From Brassica napus (taxonomy: Eukaryota > Streptophyta > Magnoliopsida > Brassicales > Brassicaceae): a stretch of 64,000 bases of DNA. The notes under the pieces were generated by a model. It was not told the DNA's origin, did no database searches, and worked only from the letters and a program-made list of their open reading frames with translations. The stretch is taken from assembly GCF_020379485.1 (NCBI RefSeq), contig NW_026014713.1, forward strand, positions 372,001 to 436,000. Reading direction: 5' to 3'. The number at the start of each line of letters is the position of its first letter. Position 1 is the stretch's first letter. Positions 19,401 through 29,100 of the stretch are shown piece by piece. A program made the position numbers and the translations under genes.

Positions 19401-21020
19401 GTGTGTTCTTTCAGTCAATATCCAGAAGCACATTGTGCATTTATGGTAAACTTGAATGAGAATCACATTCCAAGAAGCTATGAAGAGGCAATGGAGGATA
19501 AGGAGTGGAAGGAATCAGTAGGAGCTGAGGCAGGAGCTATGATAAAGAATGATACATGGTATGAGAGTGAACTACCAAAAGGGAAGAAGGCAGTGTCTAG
19601 TAGATGGATCTTTACAATCAAGTACAAGGCTGATGGGTCGATTGAGAGGAAGAAAACTAGACTAGTAGCAAGAGGGTTTACTCAGACATATGGAGAGGAT
19701 TACATTGAGACATTTGCACCAGTAGCCAAGCTACACACAATTAGAATTGTTTTAAGCTTGGCTGTGAACCTTGGATGGGGATTGTGGCAAATGGATGTGA
19801 AGAATGCATTTCTACAAGGAGAACTTGAGGATGAAGTCTATATGTATCCTCCACCAGGTCTTGAACATCTAGTGAAGAGAGGGAATGTACTGAGGTTAAA
19901 GAAGGCTATCTATGGGCTGAAGCAATCACCAAGAGCATGGTACAACAAGCTGAGCACAACTCTGAATGGCCGAGGCTTTAGGAAGTCAGAATTGGACCAT
20001 ACTCTCTTTACCCTTACTACACCCTCAGGTATGGTTGCTCTCCTTGTGTATGTGGATGATATCATTATCACAGGAAGTGATAAAGAAGGTATCAAAGCAA
20101 CCAAGGAGTTTCTAAAGTCTATGTTTGAAATAAAAGACTTGGGAGAAATGAAATACTTTCTTGGAATTGAGATTTGTAGATCCAAGGAAGGTTTGTTCAT
20201 GTCCCAAAGGAAGTATACACTTGATCTTTTGAAAGATGCAGGTGCTTATGGAGGCAAGACAGCAAGAATGCCAATGGAGGATGGCTACAAAGTACCAAGA
20301 GAGGGGGAGATTGAAGACAGCAAGCCATTTCATGATCCTAAACTCTATAGAAAACTTGTTGGAAAATTGATTTATCTAACCATCACAAGACCTGATATAT
20401 GCTTTGCTGTGAATCAGGTGAGTCAACACATGCAGCTTCCCAAGGAACATCATTGGCGTATGGTGGAGAGGTTGCTGATGTATCTAAATGGCTCGCCGGA
20501 TCAAGGTGTATGGATGGGGTGCAATGGAAGCACAGAAGTGGTGGGCTATTGTGATGCTGATTGGGCAGGTGATAGAGCTGACAGAAGATCAACAACCGGC
20601 TATTGCACATTCATTGGAGGCAACTTGGTGACTTGGAAGAGTAAGAAACAGAAGGTGGTGTCATGCTCTAGTGCAGAAGCTGAATATAGAGCCATGCTGA
20701 AGCTTACAAACGAGCTAGTTTGGATCAAGGGCATCTTGAAGCATTTGGAGATAGCACAAGACACTCCAATGACAATGCATTGTGACAACCAGGCCGCCAT
20801 TCACATAGCCTCCAACTCGGTGTTCCATGAGAGAACAAAGCACATTGAGGTTGATTGCCACAAGGTGAGGCAGATGATTGTCCTAGGAGTCATCTTGCCA
20901 TGTTATACTAGGAGTGAAGATCAGTTGGCTGATGTATTCACCAAGGCTGCAAGGCAAAAGACAATGGAGTCCATTCATATCAGATTGGGCCTCATTGATC
21001 TTGGGAAGAGAAGCAGCTGA
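16458..21020 (+). CDS. TE6 Gag-Pol polyprotein, 1520 aa, zinc knuckle incomplete
   Basis: One open frame. Gag begins MESGMNMNMKVAV with VGSKGLWKH near residue 33. The knuckle reads CDHCKKHGHKKSILHPH from residue 253: the three residues QCW found in all other intact copies are missing, so the fourth zinc ligand is gone through a clean 9-base deletion near 17249. The protease has VDSGASHHM with its catalytic Asp at residue 413. The integrase zinc finger and DD35E core are complete (DVWTAP, RSDNGGEY, QNGVAERKN). The RT has YVDD with the first Asp at residue 1200. The RNase H has YCDADWAGD, SSAEAEYRA and HCDNQAA. Identical LTRs suggest it moved despite the knuckle defect, either in trans or because the defect is new. 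Confidence 0.95.
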   Translation: MESGMNMNMKVAVCFKGNNYLVWSRMVRTTVGSKGLWKHINPGEAPKLITQGEDDGEAASNAAEKWYQEDMLVMSVLHASLEPAILDAYSYCESAKELWDTLKKVYGNTSNLSRVFEVKQAINNLVQEDMEFTKHLGRFRSLWSEMEMLRPSTTDADELNKRREQDKVFGLLLTLNPAYNGLIQHLLREDTLPDLEDVCVRIQKEQGSIGLFAKKGDLSLASQATQEEGNEATQANKAAAHGKYEERRFNGNCDHCKKHGHKKSILHPHLKPAKFMKDREARANVSDGTSGAGPSKGKEIDGREGGDGKSLVAYTGAPSNRGNYDQEYLRRSDLDALIKLFKEHGNTFAYSFGARAIENDENLTRTDRMHESVIEMLNQSRTASFARNDHVFKPSSILAHIARSHTIKPLVVDSGASHHMISDTSLIKDIVPMNGNVMIANGDKIPIRGIGSLKLFGKETKAFYMPEFTSNLLSVKKCATDLQCNVIFSPNDVKFQDIKSSKMIGKGVTKGELYLLKDLAPVSSYSCSFTSVSGSSLSKNALWHARLGHPHNKALKLMLPGVSFENNECEACILGKHCRTVFTKSTTVYEKCFDLIHSDVWTAPCLSRDNHKYYVTFIDEKSKYTWLTLIPTKDRVLDAFKNFQAYVTNHYNAKIKIFRSDNGGEYTGQAFKLHLSQHGILHQTSCPYTPQQNGVAERKNRHLMEVARSMMFQSNVPKKFWSDAVATACYLINRTPTLILQGQSPFEVLNQYKPSLEHMKIFGCLCFVMVPGEIRNKLEAKSSKAMFIGYSSSQKGYKCYDPNTRRVLVSREVKFVEEKGYYEEQIQEDLKDLTSDRAETLRLILEGLGINMNQGHQGGRSTTPAPDHQTSNLEHEGGNETRTPNLEREETSREESSGSHDQGVESDDQQEEANDQLREEGAEASQLGEERSEMLSQEEEQEMAQEGPMLRRSTRLRKDPSSWVNTRVYYNAQAVEHPTQAVCSFSQYPEAHCAFMVNLNENHIPRSYEEAMEDKEWKESVGAEAGAMIKNDTWYESELPKGKKAVSSRWIFTIKYKADGSIERKKTRLVARGFTQTYGEDYIETFAPVAKLHTIRIVLSLAVNLGWGLWQMDVKNAFLQGELEDEVYMYPPPGLEHLVKRGNVLRLKKAIYGLKQSPRAWYNKLSTTLNGRGFRKSELDHTLFTLTTPSGMVALLVYVDDIIITGSDKEGIKATKEFLKSMFEIKDLGEMKYFLGIEICRSKEGLFMSQRKYTLDLLKDAGAYGGKTARMPMEDGYKVPREGEIEDSKPFHDPKLYRKLVGKLIYLTITRPDICFAVNQVSQHMQLPKEHHWRMVERLLMYLNGSPDQGVWMGCNGSTEVVGYCDADWAGDRADRRSTTGYCTFIGGNLVTWKSKKQKVVSCSSAEAEYRAMLKLTNELVWIKGILKHLEIAQDTPMTMHCDNQAAIHIASNSVFHERTKHIEVDCHKVRQMIVLGVILPCYTRSEDQLADVFTKAARQKTMESIHIRLGLIDLGKRSS

Positions 21021-21160
21021 TCCCCTTAGTCATGAGATCTTTACTCTTTTTCCCTCATTAAGGTTTTGTCCCAATGGGTTTTCCTTAGTGAGGTTTTTAA
21101 TGAGGAAGATCTCATGGCTGTCCAAGCTTAGTCTTTCACAAAGCTAAGCTTGAGGGGGAG
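21021..21160 (+). promoter_or_regulatory. TE6 3' UTR: three hairpins and polypurine tract
   Basis: Stem 1 pairs AGTCATGAGATCTT (21028-21041) with AAGATCTCATGGCT (21106-21119), with one G-U. Stem 2 pairs CCTCATTAAGG (21053-21063) with CCTTAGTGAGG (21083-21093). Stem 3 pairs CAAGCTTAG (21123-21131) with CTAAGCTTG (21144-21152). The loop of stem 2 holds the constant GTCCCAATGGG. The polypurine tract GAGGGGGAG is 21152-21160. Confidence 0.8.
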
Positions 21161-21761
21161 TGTTGAGATGAAGAGTGTCAAGTGAAGAATGGAGATGAGG
21201 GTTGAGTAGAATGAAGAAGAGGAAGGATAGGAAGGTTTGGGAGCTTTGGGATCAGCCTGTCCGTACAAGGCCGTACATGGCCGTACATGACAGGACAGGC
21301 CGTACAAGATAGGATCGACCAAAGCTCAACCAAACCTCACCATAAGTTATCCGAGTTACTTAAGTAAAGAGGAGAAGTTACCTTGGCATTTGTGGATGGA
21401 TCAGACCGTTGGAAAGGATAAGGGAGAGTCTTGGACAGGCTGGCACAGCTGGACACGGAAAAGCAAAAGGTATGAGCCAGCTAATGAAGGCTCACACGCG
21501 CGGCTCACCTCATTGGACAAGTTTGAAATGGCCTTTGACTCCACATGCTTACCTTATCCTCTTAGCTACGAAAACCCTTGTCTCTTCTCTTATAAAGTTG
21601 TAAACACTCTCATTAATACAATCAAGCAAGTTATGAGTCTCTCTTAGTCTCTCTAAAACTCTCTCTAGACTCCAAATCTTATTTCAGACTTTAATCTTTT
21701 CTAAACTCATTCTAATCTTCTCTAAACACTCAGATTACTCTTAACATCATTAAAACTATCA
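21161..21761 (+). repeat. TE6 3' LTR
   Basis: 601 bp, no difference from the 5' copy seen by eye. It is followed directly by TE5 integrase sequence (TGATGGAGGTGG). Confidence 0.96.
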
Positions 21762-24187
21762 TGATGGAGGTGGCTCGGTCATTGATGTTCCAAGCCAATG
21801 TACCTAAGAGATTCTGGAGTGATGCTGTATCCACTGCTTGCTATCTAATCAACCGAATGCCGACAAGGGTGTTGAAGGATCAAGCACCATTTGAGGTACT
21901 GAACAAGCGCAAGCCATCTTTGGCATATATGAAAGTGTTTGGATGCTTGTGTTATGTGTTGGTACCAGGAGAGTTGAGGAACAAGCTAGAAGCAAGAAGC
22001 CGAAAGGCAATGTTCATTGGCTACTCAACAACTCAAAAGGGATATAAGTGTTATGATCCAGAAGCTAGAAGGGTACTTGTATCTAGAGATGTGAAGTTCA
22101 TTGAAGAAAGAGGATACTATGAAGAGAAGAATCAAGAAGACTTGAGGGACCTCACATCAGATAAGGCTGGAGTCTTAAGGATTATTTTGGAAGGTCTTGG
22201 TATCAAGATGAATCAGGATCAGTCCACAAGAAATAGACAACCAGAAGAGAGCTCAAATGAACCAAGTAGAGCTGCTCAAACACCTCACCTTGATCATGAG
22301 GGGGCAAGTGAACCTGAAACTCAAGAAAATGGCCAAGAAGGAGTCGGCTTGAGTGAAGAAGGAGAAGAGTTCAACTCAGGTTCTCATCATCAAGGTGAGC
22401 AAGACCAAGGAGATGAAGCACAAGAACCACATATACAAGATGATCCGGTTCAAGTGCAAGAACAACCAGTATTGAGGAGAAGCACAAGGCTTAGAAAGGA
22501 TCCTTCCTCTTGGGTAAACACGCGAGTGTACTACAATGCCCAAGCTGTGGAGCATCCTTCTCAAGCTGTGTGTTCCTTTGCTCAATACCCTGAAGAACAT
22601 TGTGCATTCATGGTTAACTTGGATGAGAACTATATTCCAAGAAGCTATGAAGAAGCAATCATGGATAAAGAATGGAAGGAATCAGTTGGAGCTGAGGCAA
22701 GAGCCATGATCAAGAATGATACATGGTATGAGAGTGAGTTACCAAAAGGGAAGAAGGCTGTGAGTAGTAAATGGATATTCACAATCAAGTATAAGGCTGA
22801 TGGAAAGGTTGAGAGGAAGAAGTCAAGGCTAGTAGCAAGAGGTTTCACTCAAACTTATGGAGAAGATTACATAGAAACCTTTGCACCAGTAGCTAAACTA
22901 CATACAATACGGATTGTATTAAGCTTGGCTGTGAATCTTGGATGGGGGTTATGGCAAATGGATGTGAAGAATGCATTCTTACAAGGTGAACTTGAGGATG
23001 AAGTATATATGCATCCACCTCCAGGCCTAGAACACTTAGTGAAGAGAGGGAATGTGTTGAGATTGAAGAAAGCTATCTATGGGCTGAAGCAATCACCAAG
23101 AGCTTGGTACAACAAGCTGAGCACTACTCTGAATGGACGAGGCTTCAAGAAGTCTGAACTAGACCACACTCTCTTCACACTCACAACTCCCTCAGGTATG
23201 ATTGCACTTCTTGTGTATGTTGATGATATCATTATCACAGGAAGTGATAAGGAAGGTATCATAGCAACCAAGGAGTTCATTAAATCCATGTTTGAGATTA
23301 AAGATTTGGGAGAAATGAAATACTTTCTTGGAATTGAGATATGTAGATCCAAGGAAGGTTTATTCATGTCCCAAAGGAAGTATACACTTGATCTTTTGAA
23401 AGGTGCAGGTGCTTATGGAGGCAAGACTGCAAGGATGCCTATGGAGGATGGTTACAAAGTCCCACGAGAGGGGGAGATTGAAGACAGCAAACCTTATCAG
23501 GATCCTAAACTCTATAGAAAACTAGTTGGCAAATTGATTTATCTTACCATAACTAGACCTGACATTTGTTTTGCTGTCAATCAGGTGAGTCAACATATGC
23601 AAGTTCCTAAGGAGCATCATTGGCGCATGGTGGAGAGGATCTTGATGTATCTCAACGGCTCACCTGACCAAGGAATATGGATGGGTTGCAATGGAAGCAC
23701 TGAAGTGGTTGGATACTGTGATGCAGATTGGGCTGGTGATAGAGCAGACAGGAGATCAACCACAGGCTATTGCACATTCATTGGAGGCAACTTGGTGACA
23801 TGGAAGAGTAAGAAGCAGAAGGTGGTCTCTTGCTCAAGTGCAGAAGCTAAGTATAGAGCAATGCTGAAGCTTACCAACGAGTTGGTGTGGATCAAAGGCA
23901 TCTTGAAGCATTTGGAGATTGATCAAGCCACACCAATGACAATGCATTGTGATAACCAAGCAGCCATTCACATTGCATCCAACTCGGTGTTTCATGAGAG
24001 GACCAAGCACATTGAAGTTGATTGCCACAAGGTGAGGCAAATGATCATCCTAGGAGTCATCTTGCCATGTTACACGAGGAGTGAAGATCAGTTAGCTGAT
24101 GTGTTCACCAAGGCTGCAAGACAGAAGACAATGGAGTCCATTCACATCAGGTTGGGCCTCATTGATCTTGGGAAGAGAAGGAGCTGA
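21762..24187 (+). pseudogene. TE5 integrase C-part, RT and RNase H
   Basis: Continues the TE5 frame exactly: bases 15607-15608 plus 21766 rebuild the Met codon of the conserved HLMEVARS stretch. It contains the integrase C-terminal region (FIGYSTTQKGYKCYDP), an acidic linker, RRSTRLRKDPSSWVN, the RT with QMDVKNAFLQGE and YVDDIIITGSD, and the RNase H with YCDADWAGD, SCSSAEAKYRAM and HCDNQAA. The RNase H has Lys where every other copy has Glu (AEAKYRA at about 23845), which replaces the likely catalytic Glu. With the gag nonsense codon this marks TE5 as dead. Confidence 0.94.
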
Positions 24188-24327
24188 TCCTCTTGGCTGT
24201 GAGGTCTTTACTCTTTTTCCCTCATCAAGGTTTTGTCCCAATGGGTTTTCCTTGGTGAGGTTTTTAATGAGGAAGATCTCATAGCCATCCAAGCTTAGGC
24301 TTTTACAAAGCTAAGCTTGAGGGGGAG
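24188..24327 (+). promoter_or_regulatory. TE5 3' UTR: three hairpins and polypurine tract
   Basis: Stem 1 pairs GGCTGTGAGGTCTT (24195-24208) with AAGATCTCATAGCC (24273-24286), with two G-U pairs. Stem 2 is 24220-24230 with 24250-24260. Stem 3 is 24290-24298 with 24311-24319. The polypurine tract is 24319-24327. Confidence 0.8.
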
Positions 24328-24919
24328 TGTTGAGATGAGTTGAGACATGTGAAGTAAAGACACAAAGGAGTTGAGATCATAAGGAGAGCAAAAGGGTTAA
24401 GAGGCTGAATAAGGTGAAGGGGATGGTACGGATGGAGAGGCCGTACCAGGCCGTACAAGTGACCAGGCCGTACAAGGTGAAAGCGGTCAAGTAACTATCC
24501 AAGTAACTTTGATGTACTGAGGAGAAGTTACACTCGGCCAAGACCTTATCCGAACGTTGAGAGGATAAGGAAGGCACGGCTTGACAGCTAGGACAGGCTG
24601 GCAAGGGCTGGAAAGGAAGAGCATCTGGTCTTGGATAAGAAAGATGCTTCAAACGTGTGGAGACACCCATTGGCCGGTTCAAATTAAAGCTTAGGCTCCC
24701 CTTTGACTCTACATGCTTATGATTTCGAAAACCCTAAGTGTATGGACCTATATATATGTAATCTCATCCCTTAATAAAGATTAGACAGTTCTAAACAATC
24801 TCTCTCTATACTCATTTCATTATGATTCTCCATTAGTCTCTAATCTGTCTCTTAATCTCTTATTCTCTTCTATAATCCTTTCTAAACTCATATAATCATC
24901 TATATCCTTAAATCTCTTA
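24328..24919 (+). repeat. TE5 3' LTR
   Basis: 592 bp, the same length as the 5' LTR. The TSD CTCAG follows at 24920-24924. Confidence 0.95.
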
Positions 24920-25460
24920 CTCAGCTCCTTTGTTGGATGGCCCTGCTCCGCTTGATCCTTCAGTCATATGAGCTCTTGCCTCTCTCTCCTTTATGAACTT
25001 GGCCGGCTTCAAGTGGGGATGGAGTATCCAGCACTGAATCTTCTTGTGCCCATACCTCTTGCAATGATCACAGTTCCCATTGAACTTCTCATACTTGTTG
25101 TAGCCAGCTTTGTTAGCTTGTGGAGGCTCTTCTCGGTCAGATTGCACAGCATTTGCAAGAGATAAGTCTCCCTTGCCTCCAAACAAACCCATTGAGCCCT
25201 GCTCCCTCTGTATCTGAGCACAAACATCCTCAAGGTCAGGTAGCTTCTCGGACCTTAGCATGTGTTGAATGAGACCATTGTAGCTTGCGTTCAATGTGAG
25301 CAACAACCCAAAGGCCTTATCCTGCTCACGCCTCTCATTTAGAAGCTCTGGATCAACCGTGCTTGGTCTCAACATCTCCAGCTCTGACCACAGTGTCCTG
25401 AACCTCCCCAAGTGCTTAGTAAACTCCATGTCATCTTGGGTTAACTCGTTGATTGCCTTC
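24920..25460 (-). pseudogene. TE3 gag, middle segment
   Basis: Minus-strand frame from KAINELTQDD through LWSELEMLRPST to the knuckle CDHCKRYGHKKIQC and on to GPSNKGAE, matching TE5 13876-14410 nearly base for base. It is bounded by TE7 on the right (TSD CCTTC) and TE5 on the left (TSD CTCAG) and keeps the frame across both. Confidence 0.93.
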
Positions 25461-26044
25461 TGTTGAAGAGTTAAGTATAAAGATGTGAAGCACAAAGGGG
25501 ATTAAGACTGAAGGGAGTATGTTAAGCATTGGTGTGATGGGAGAGGTTCACAATGGCCTGACCGTACAAGGCCGTACAAGGCCGTACGGTCCGTACACAT
25601 TCAGATAAGTGAAACCTCGACCACACGGTCACAAGAAGTTACCCGAGTAACTCATGTGGAAGGGAGAGGCTTTGGCTGATGGATCAGACCGTTGGAGGAT
25701 AAGAAGAGGCGCGGCTTGACAGGCTGGCACAGCTGGAAAGGCAAGAGCATCTTGGTCCAAGATGCCAGATACTCCAAGCATGTGGAGAAGCTGATTGGCC
25801 GGTCTAAAGAAAGCTTATCCTCTCCTTGTTGACTTCACATGCTTAGCTAGGCTCTTTGATTTCGAAAACCCTTATGATCTCACACTATATATTGTAACTC
25901 TTGTCATTAATAATAAGATACACAGTTCTGAGTTTATCTCTCTAAGTTCATACTCTCTTAATCATGATTCTAGTCTAATCTCTTCATAATCTCTCATTCT
26001 GTTCCTTAATCTTCTCTAAATCATTTCATTCTCTTAATCTTTCA
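25461..26044 (+). repeat. TE7 5' LTR
   Basis: 584 bp, TGTTGAAGAG to ATCTTTCA (TG...CA). A GTAC box cluster is at 25561-25596, and a TATATATT stretch is near 25886. Confidence 0.95.
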
Positions 26045-26062
26045 TGGTATCAGAGCCAGGTT
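26045..26062 (+). other. TE7 primer binding site (initiator tRNA-Met)
   Basis: TGGTATCAGAGCCAGGTT adjoining the LTR. CCAGG here can pair with a CCTGG about 10 bases downstream. Confidence 0.95.
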
Positions 26063-26135
26063 GCCCATTTCCTGGTTTCTAAATCTCAGTAATCTTCAGC
26101 TTCATTTCATTTACGGTTGTTCTTAAGCATTTGGA

Positions 26136-29100
26136 ATGGAAGAAAGCAAGAGCAAGGCTCTCTCGGTTGCGGTTACGTTGAAGGGTGGTACTAACTACCT
26201 GTTGTGGTCTCGCTTGGTGAAAGCGGCAGTTGGGAGCAAGGGTTTATGGAGCCATATCTCAGATGGAGCTCCGAAACCAGTTGCTAAAGAAGGAGAAGGC
26301 GGTCAAGAGCTGATGGTGGTAGATCAAGAGAAGTGGGATCAAGATGACTTGAAGGTGCTTACTGTACTACATGGGTCACTTGAAGCTTCAATCCTGGAAG
26401 CCTACAGCTACTGTGAGACGCCAAAGGACCTGTGGGATACGCTCCAAAAGGTCTACGGTAACATCTCTAATCTGAGCCGTGTGTTTGAGTTGAAGAGATC
26501 AATCAACACACTTGTGCAAGAAGAGGTGGAGTTTACTAAACACTTGGGAAAGTTCAGAGCCTTATGGTCTGAGCTAGAGATGCTGAGGCCTAACACCACT
26601 GATCAAGATGTTCTCATGGAGAGAAGAGAGCAGGATCAAGTGTTCGGGTTGTTGCTCACCTTGAATCCGGTCTACAATGACCTCATCAAGCACATCTTGA
26701 GATCACCAAAGCTCCCTTCCCTTGAAGATGTATGTGCGCAGATACAAAGAGAGGAGGGATCAGTTGGGTTGTTTGGAGGAAAGGGGGAGCTTACACTCGC
26801 AAATCAAGCTGATGCTATCCAAGCAAACAAAGCGGCTTACAATGAAGGGAAGTTTGGAGGAAAGTGTGATCATTGCAAGAAGCAGGGCCATAAGAGGAGC
26901 CAATGCTGGATTCTACACCCTCACCTCAAGCCTACCAAGTTCATGAGGGATAGAGAGGCAAGGGCGCATCTGTCTGATGGAGCTAGTGAAGCTGGAACAT
27001 CCGGAGCTGGACAGGCCATGCGAGAAGGTGAAGGGAAGGCCTTAACCACTCAGCACACTCCGGGGAAGAGCACTGATGGTGAGATGATAAGGAGATCAGA
27101 CATTGATGCCCTTATCAAAGCTCTCAAGGAGAATGGTAACTGTATGAACACTCCTCTAGGATATTCTCTTGCTGCATCATACATAGATAGAACTCATGGT
27201 TATCTAAGTCATAACAGTGAGATAAATGATGCATCTAGATTTCTAAACAGCTTGAATGATTTGCCTAGAACACTTGCTGCTAAAAATGTGATAAAACCTT
27301 TGATTGTAGATTCAGGTGCATCACATCACATGATTAGTGACACTAGTCTCATTAAGGATATAGAACCTGCTTGTGGAAATGTGATGATTGCAAATGGTGA
27401 TAGAATTGCAATTAAAGGGATAGGAAATCTAAATCTGTTTGATAAGGAGTCTAAAGCTTTCTATATGCCTGAATTCACATCAAATTTATTATCTGTTAAA
27501 AGATGTACTACTGATCTACATTGTAATGTTATCTTTAGTCCTAATGATGTGAAGTTTCAGGATATTGACACAAGAAAGATGATTGGCAAGGGAGTTACCA
27601 AAGGAGAGCTTTATATGCTAGAAGACATAGCTCCCATTTCAAATTCAAGTTTCTCGTTTAGTTCTATCTCTAGTTTGAATAATGATGCATTATGGCATGC
27701 TAGATTAGGTCATCCACATGTTAGGGCTTTAAGCTTAATGTTACCAGGTGTCATGTTTAAAAATAATGAATGTGAAGCATGTATCTTGGGCAAACATTGT
27801 AAGACAGTCTTTAAAAACTCAACTACTATATATGAGAAATGCTTTGATCTTGTGCATTCTGATGTTTGGACTGCTCCTTGCTTGTCTAGGGAAAATTATA
27901 AGTACTTTGTAACATTCATTGATGAAAAATCCAAATACACCTGGATAACACTCATTAAAACTAAGGATAGAGTTCTTGAAGCATTTAAAAACTTTCAAGC
28001 TTATGTATCTAACCATTATAATGCCAAGCTTAAGATTTTCAGATCAGATAATGGTGGGGAATATACAAGCAATGCCTTCAAGCAACATCTAGCCTTACAC
28101 GGAATCCTTCATCAAACTAGCTGTCCTTACACTCCACAACAAAATGGTGTGGCTGAGAGAAAGAACAGACATCTAATGGAGGTTGCAAGATCAATGATGT
28201 TTCAAACCAATGTCCCAAAGAGATTTTGGAGTGATGCTGTGATCTCAGCCTGCTACTTGATCAACCGAATTCCTACAAGAGTCTTGGAAGATCAATCACC
28301 GTTTGAAGTACTGAATAAGGTCAAGCCATCTCTAAGCCATTTGAGAGTGTTCGGAAGCCTATGTTATGTGCTGATTCCAGGAGACATGAGGAACAAGTTG
28401 GAGCCTAAGAGTACCAAAGCCATGTTTGTGGGATACTCAACAACACAAAGAGGATACAAATGCTTTGATCCGCAAACAAGAAGACTTCTAGTTTCAAGGG
28501 ACGTAAAGTTCATAGAAACTAAAGGTTACTATGAAGAAAGGAGCTGGGAAGATCTGGAAGATCTAGCTCAACCATCTGATAAGGCCGCGAGTCTTAGGAT
28601 GATCTTGGATGGTCTTGGGATCAATACAACCCAGGATCCAAAAGGGCGAGAAGCACCAGTTCAAAATGAAGCTGAAGACACATCCCATGCTGATCATGAA
28701 GGGGGAAACAAGTCTGATACAGCTCATGAGAATGAAGGGAGCTCAAGTCCTGATCAACAAGTGATGCACAATGAAGATGCAACTGAAGAAAGAAGAGATC
28801 AGATGGAGATACAACCTGAAGAAAGGGAAGAGGTACTGAATGAAACGGCTATAGAGCCTGATGTGGTCAGTGAGCCACTTATGGAGACAGTGCCATTAAG
28901 AAGAAGTACGAGAGTAAGGAAGGATCCATCTAACTGGACCAATACCAGAGTCTATTACAATGCTCAAGCCGTTGCACATCCTAGTCAAGCTGTCTGTTCA
29001 TTTGCCGAGTTCCCAAACGAGCATTGTGCCTTTATGACAAGTTTGGATACAAGCTACATACCAAGGACATATGAGGAGGCAATGAAAGACAAAGAGTGGA

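Larger units (their letters stand above)
15609..21761 (+). mobile_element. TE6: autonomous-looking copia element
   Basis: 6153 bp: LTRs 15609-16209 and 21161-21761, primer binding site 16210, one gag-pol frame 16458-21020, polypurine tract 21152. It lies in the integrase gene of TE5. The duplicated flank is TTGAT before and TGATG after, so only four bases (TGAT) repeat cleanly. The two 601-bp LTRs look identical by eye, so this is one of the youngest insertions. The zinc knuckle defect in Gag is the only coding oddity. Confidence 0.96.
12668..24919 (+). mobile_element. TE5: copia element split by TE6
   Basis: Its own length is about 6.1 kb: 5' LTR 12668-13259, primer binding site 13260, gag-pol 13522-15608 and 21766-24187, polypurine tract 24319, 3' LTR 24328-24919. 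The TSD CTCAG is perfect (12663-12667 and 24920-24924). It lies inside the gag of TE3, a near-identical member of the same family in opposite orientation. The LTRs differ at one base by eye (GATAATC against TATAATC near the end). A nonsense codon in gag makes this copy non-autonomous. Confidence 0.95.

Noticed and set aside
21761..24187. An 808-codon ORF starting right after an LTR as if promoter-driven
   Set aside because: It is the second half of TE5 pol displaced by TE6; the apparent ATG-ATG start comes from the LTR end joined to the target sequence.
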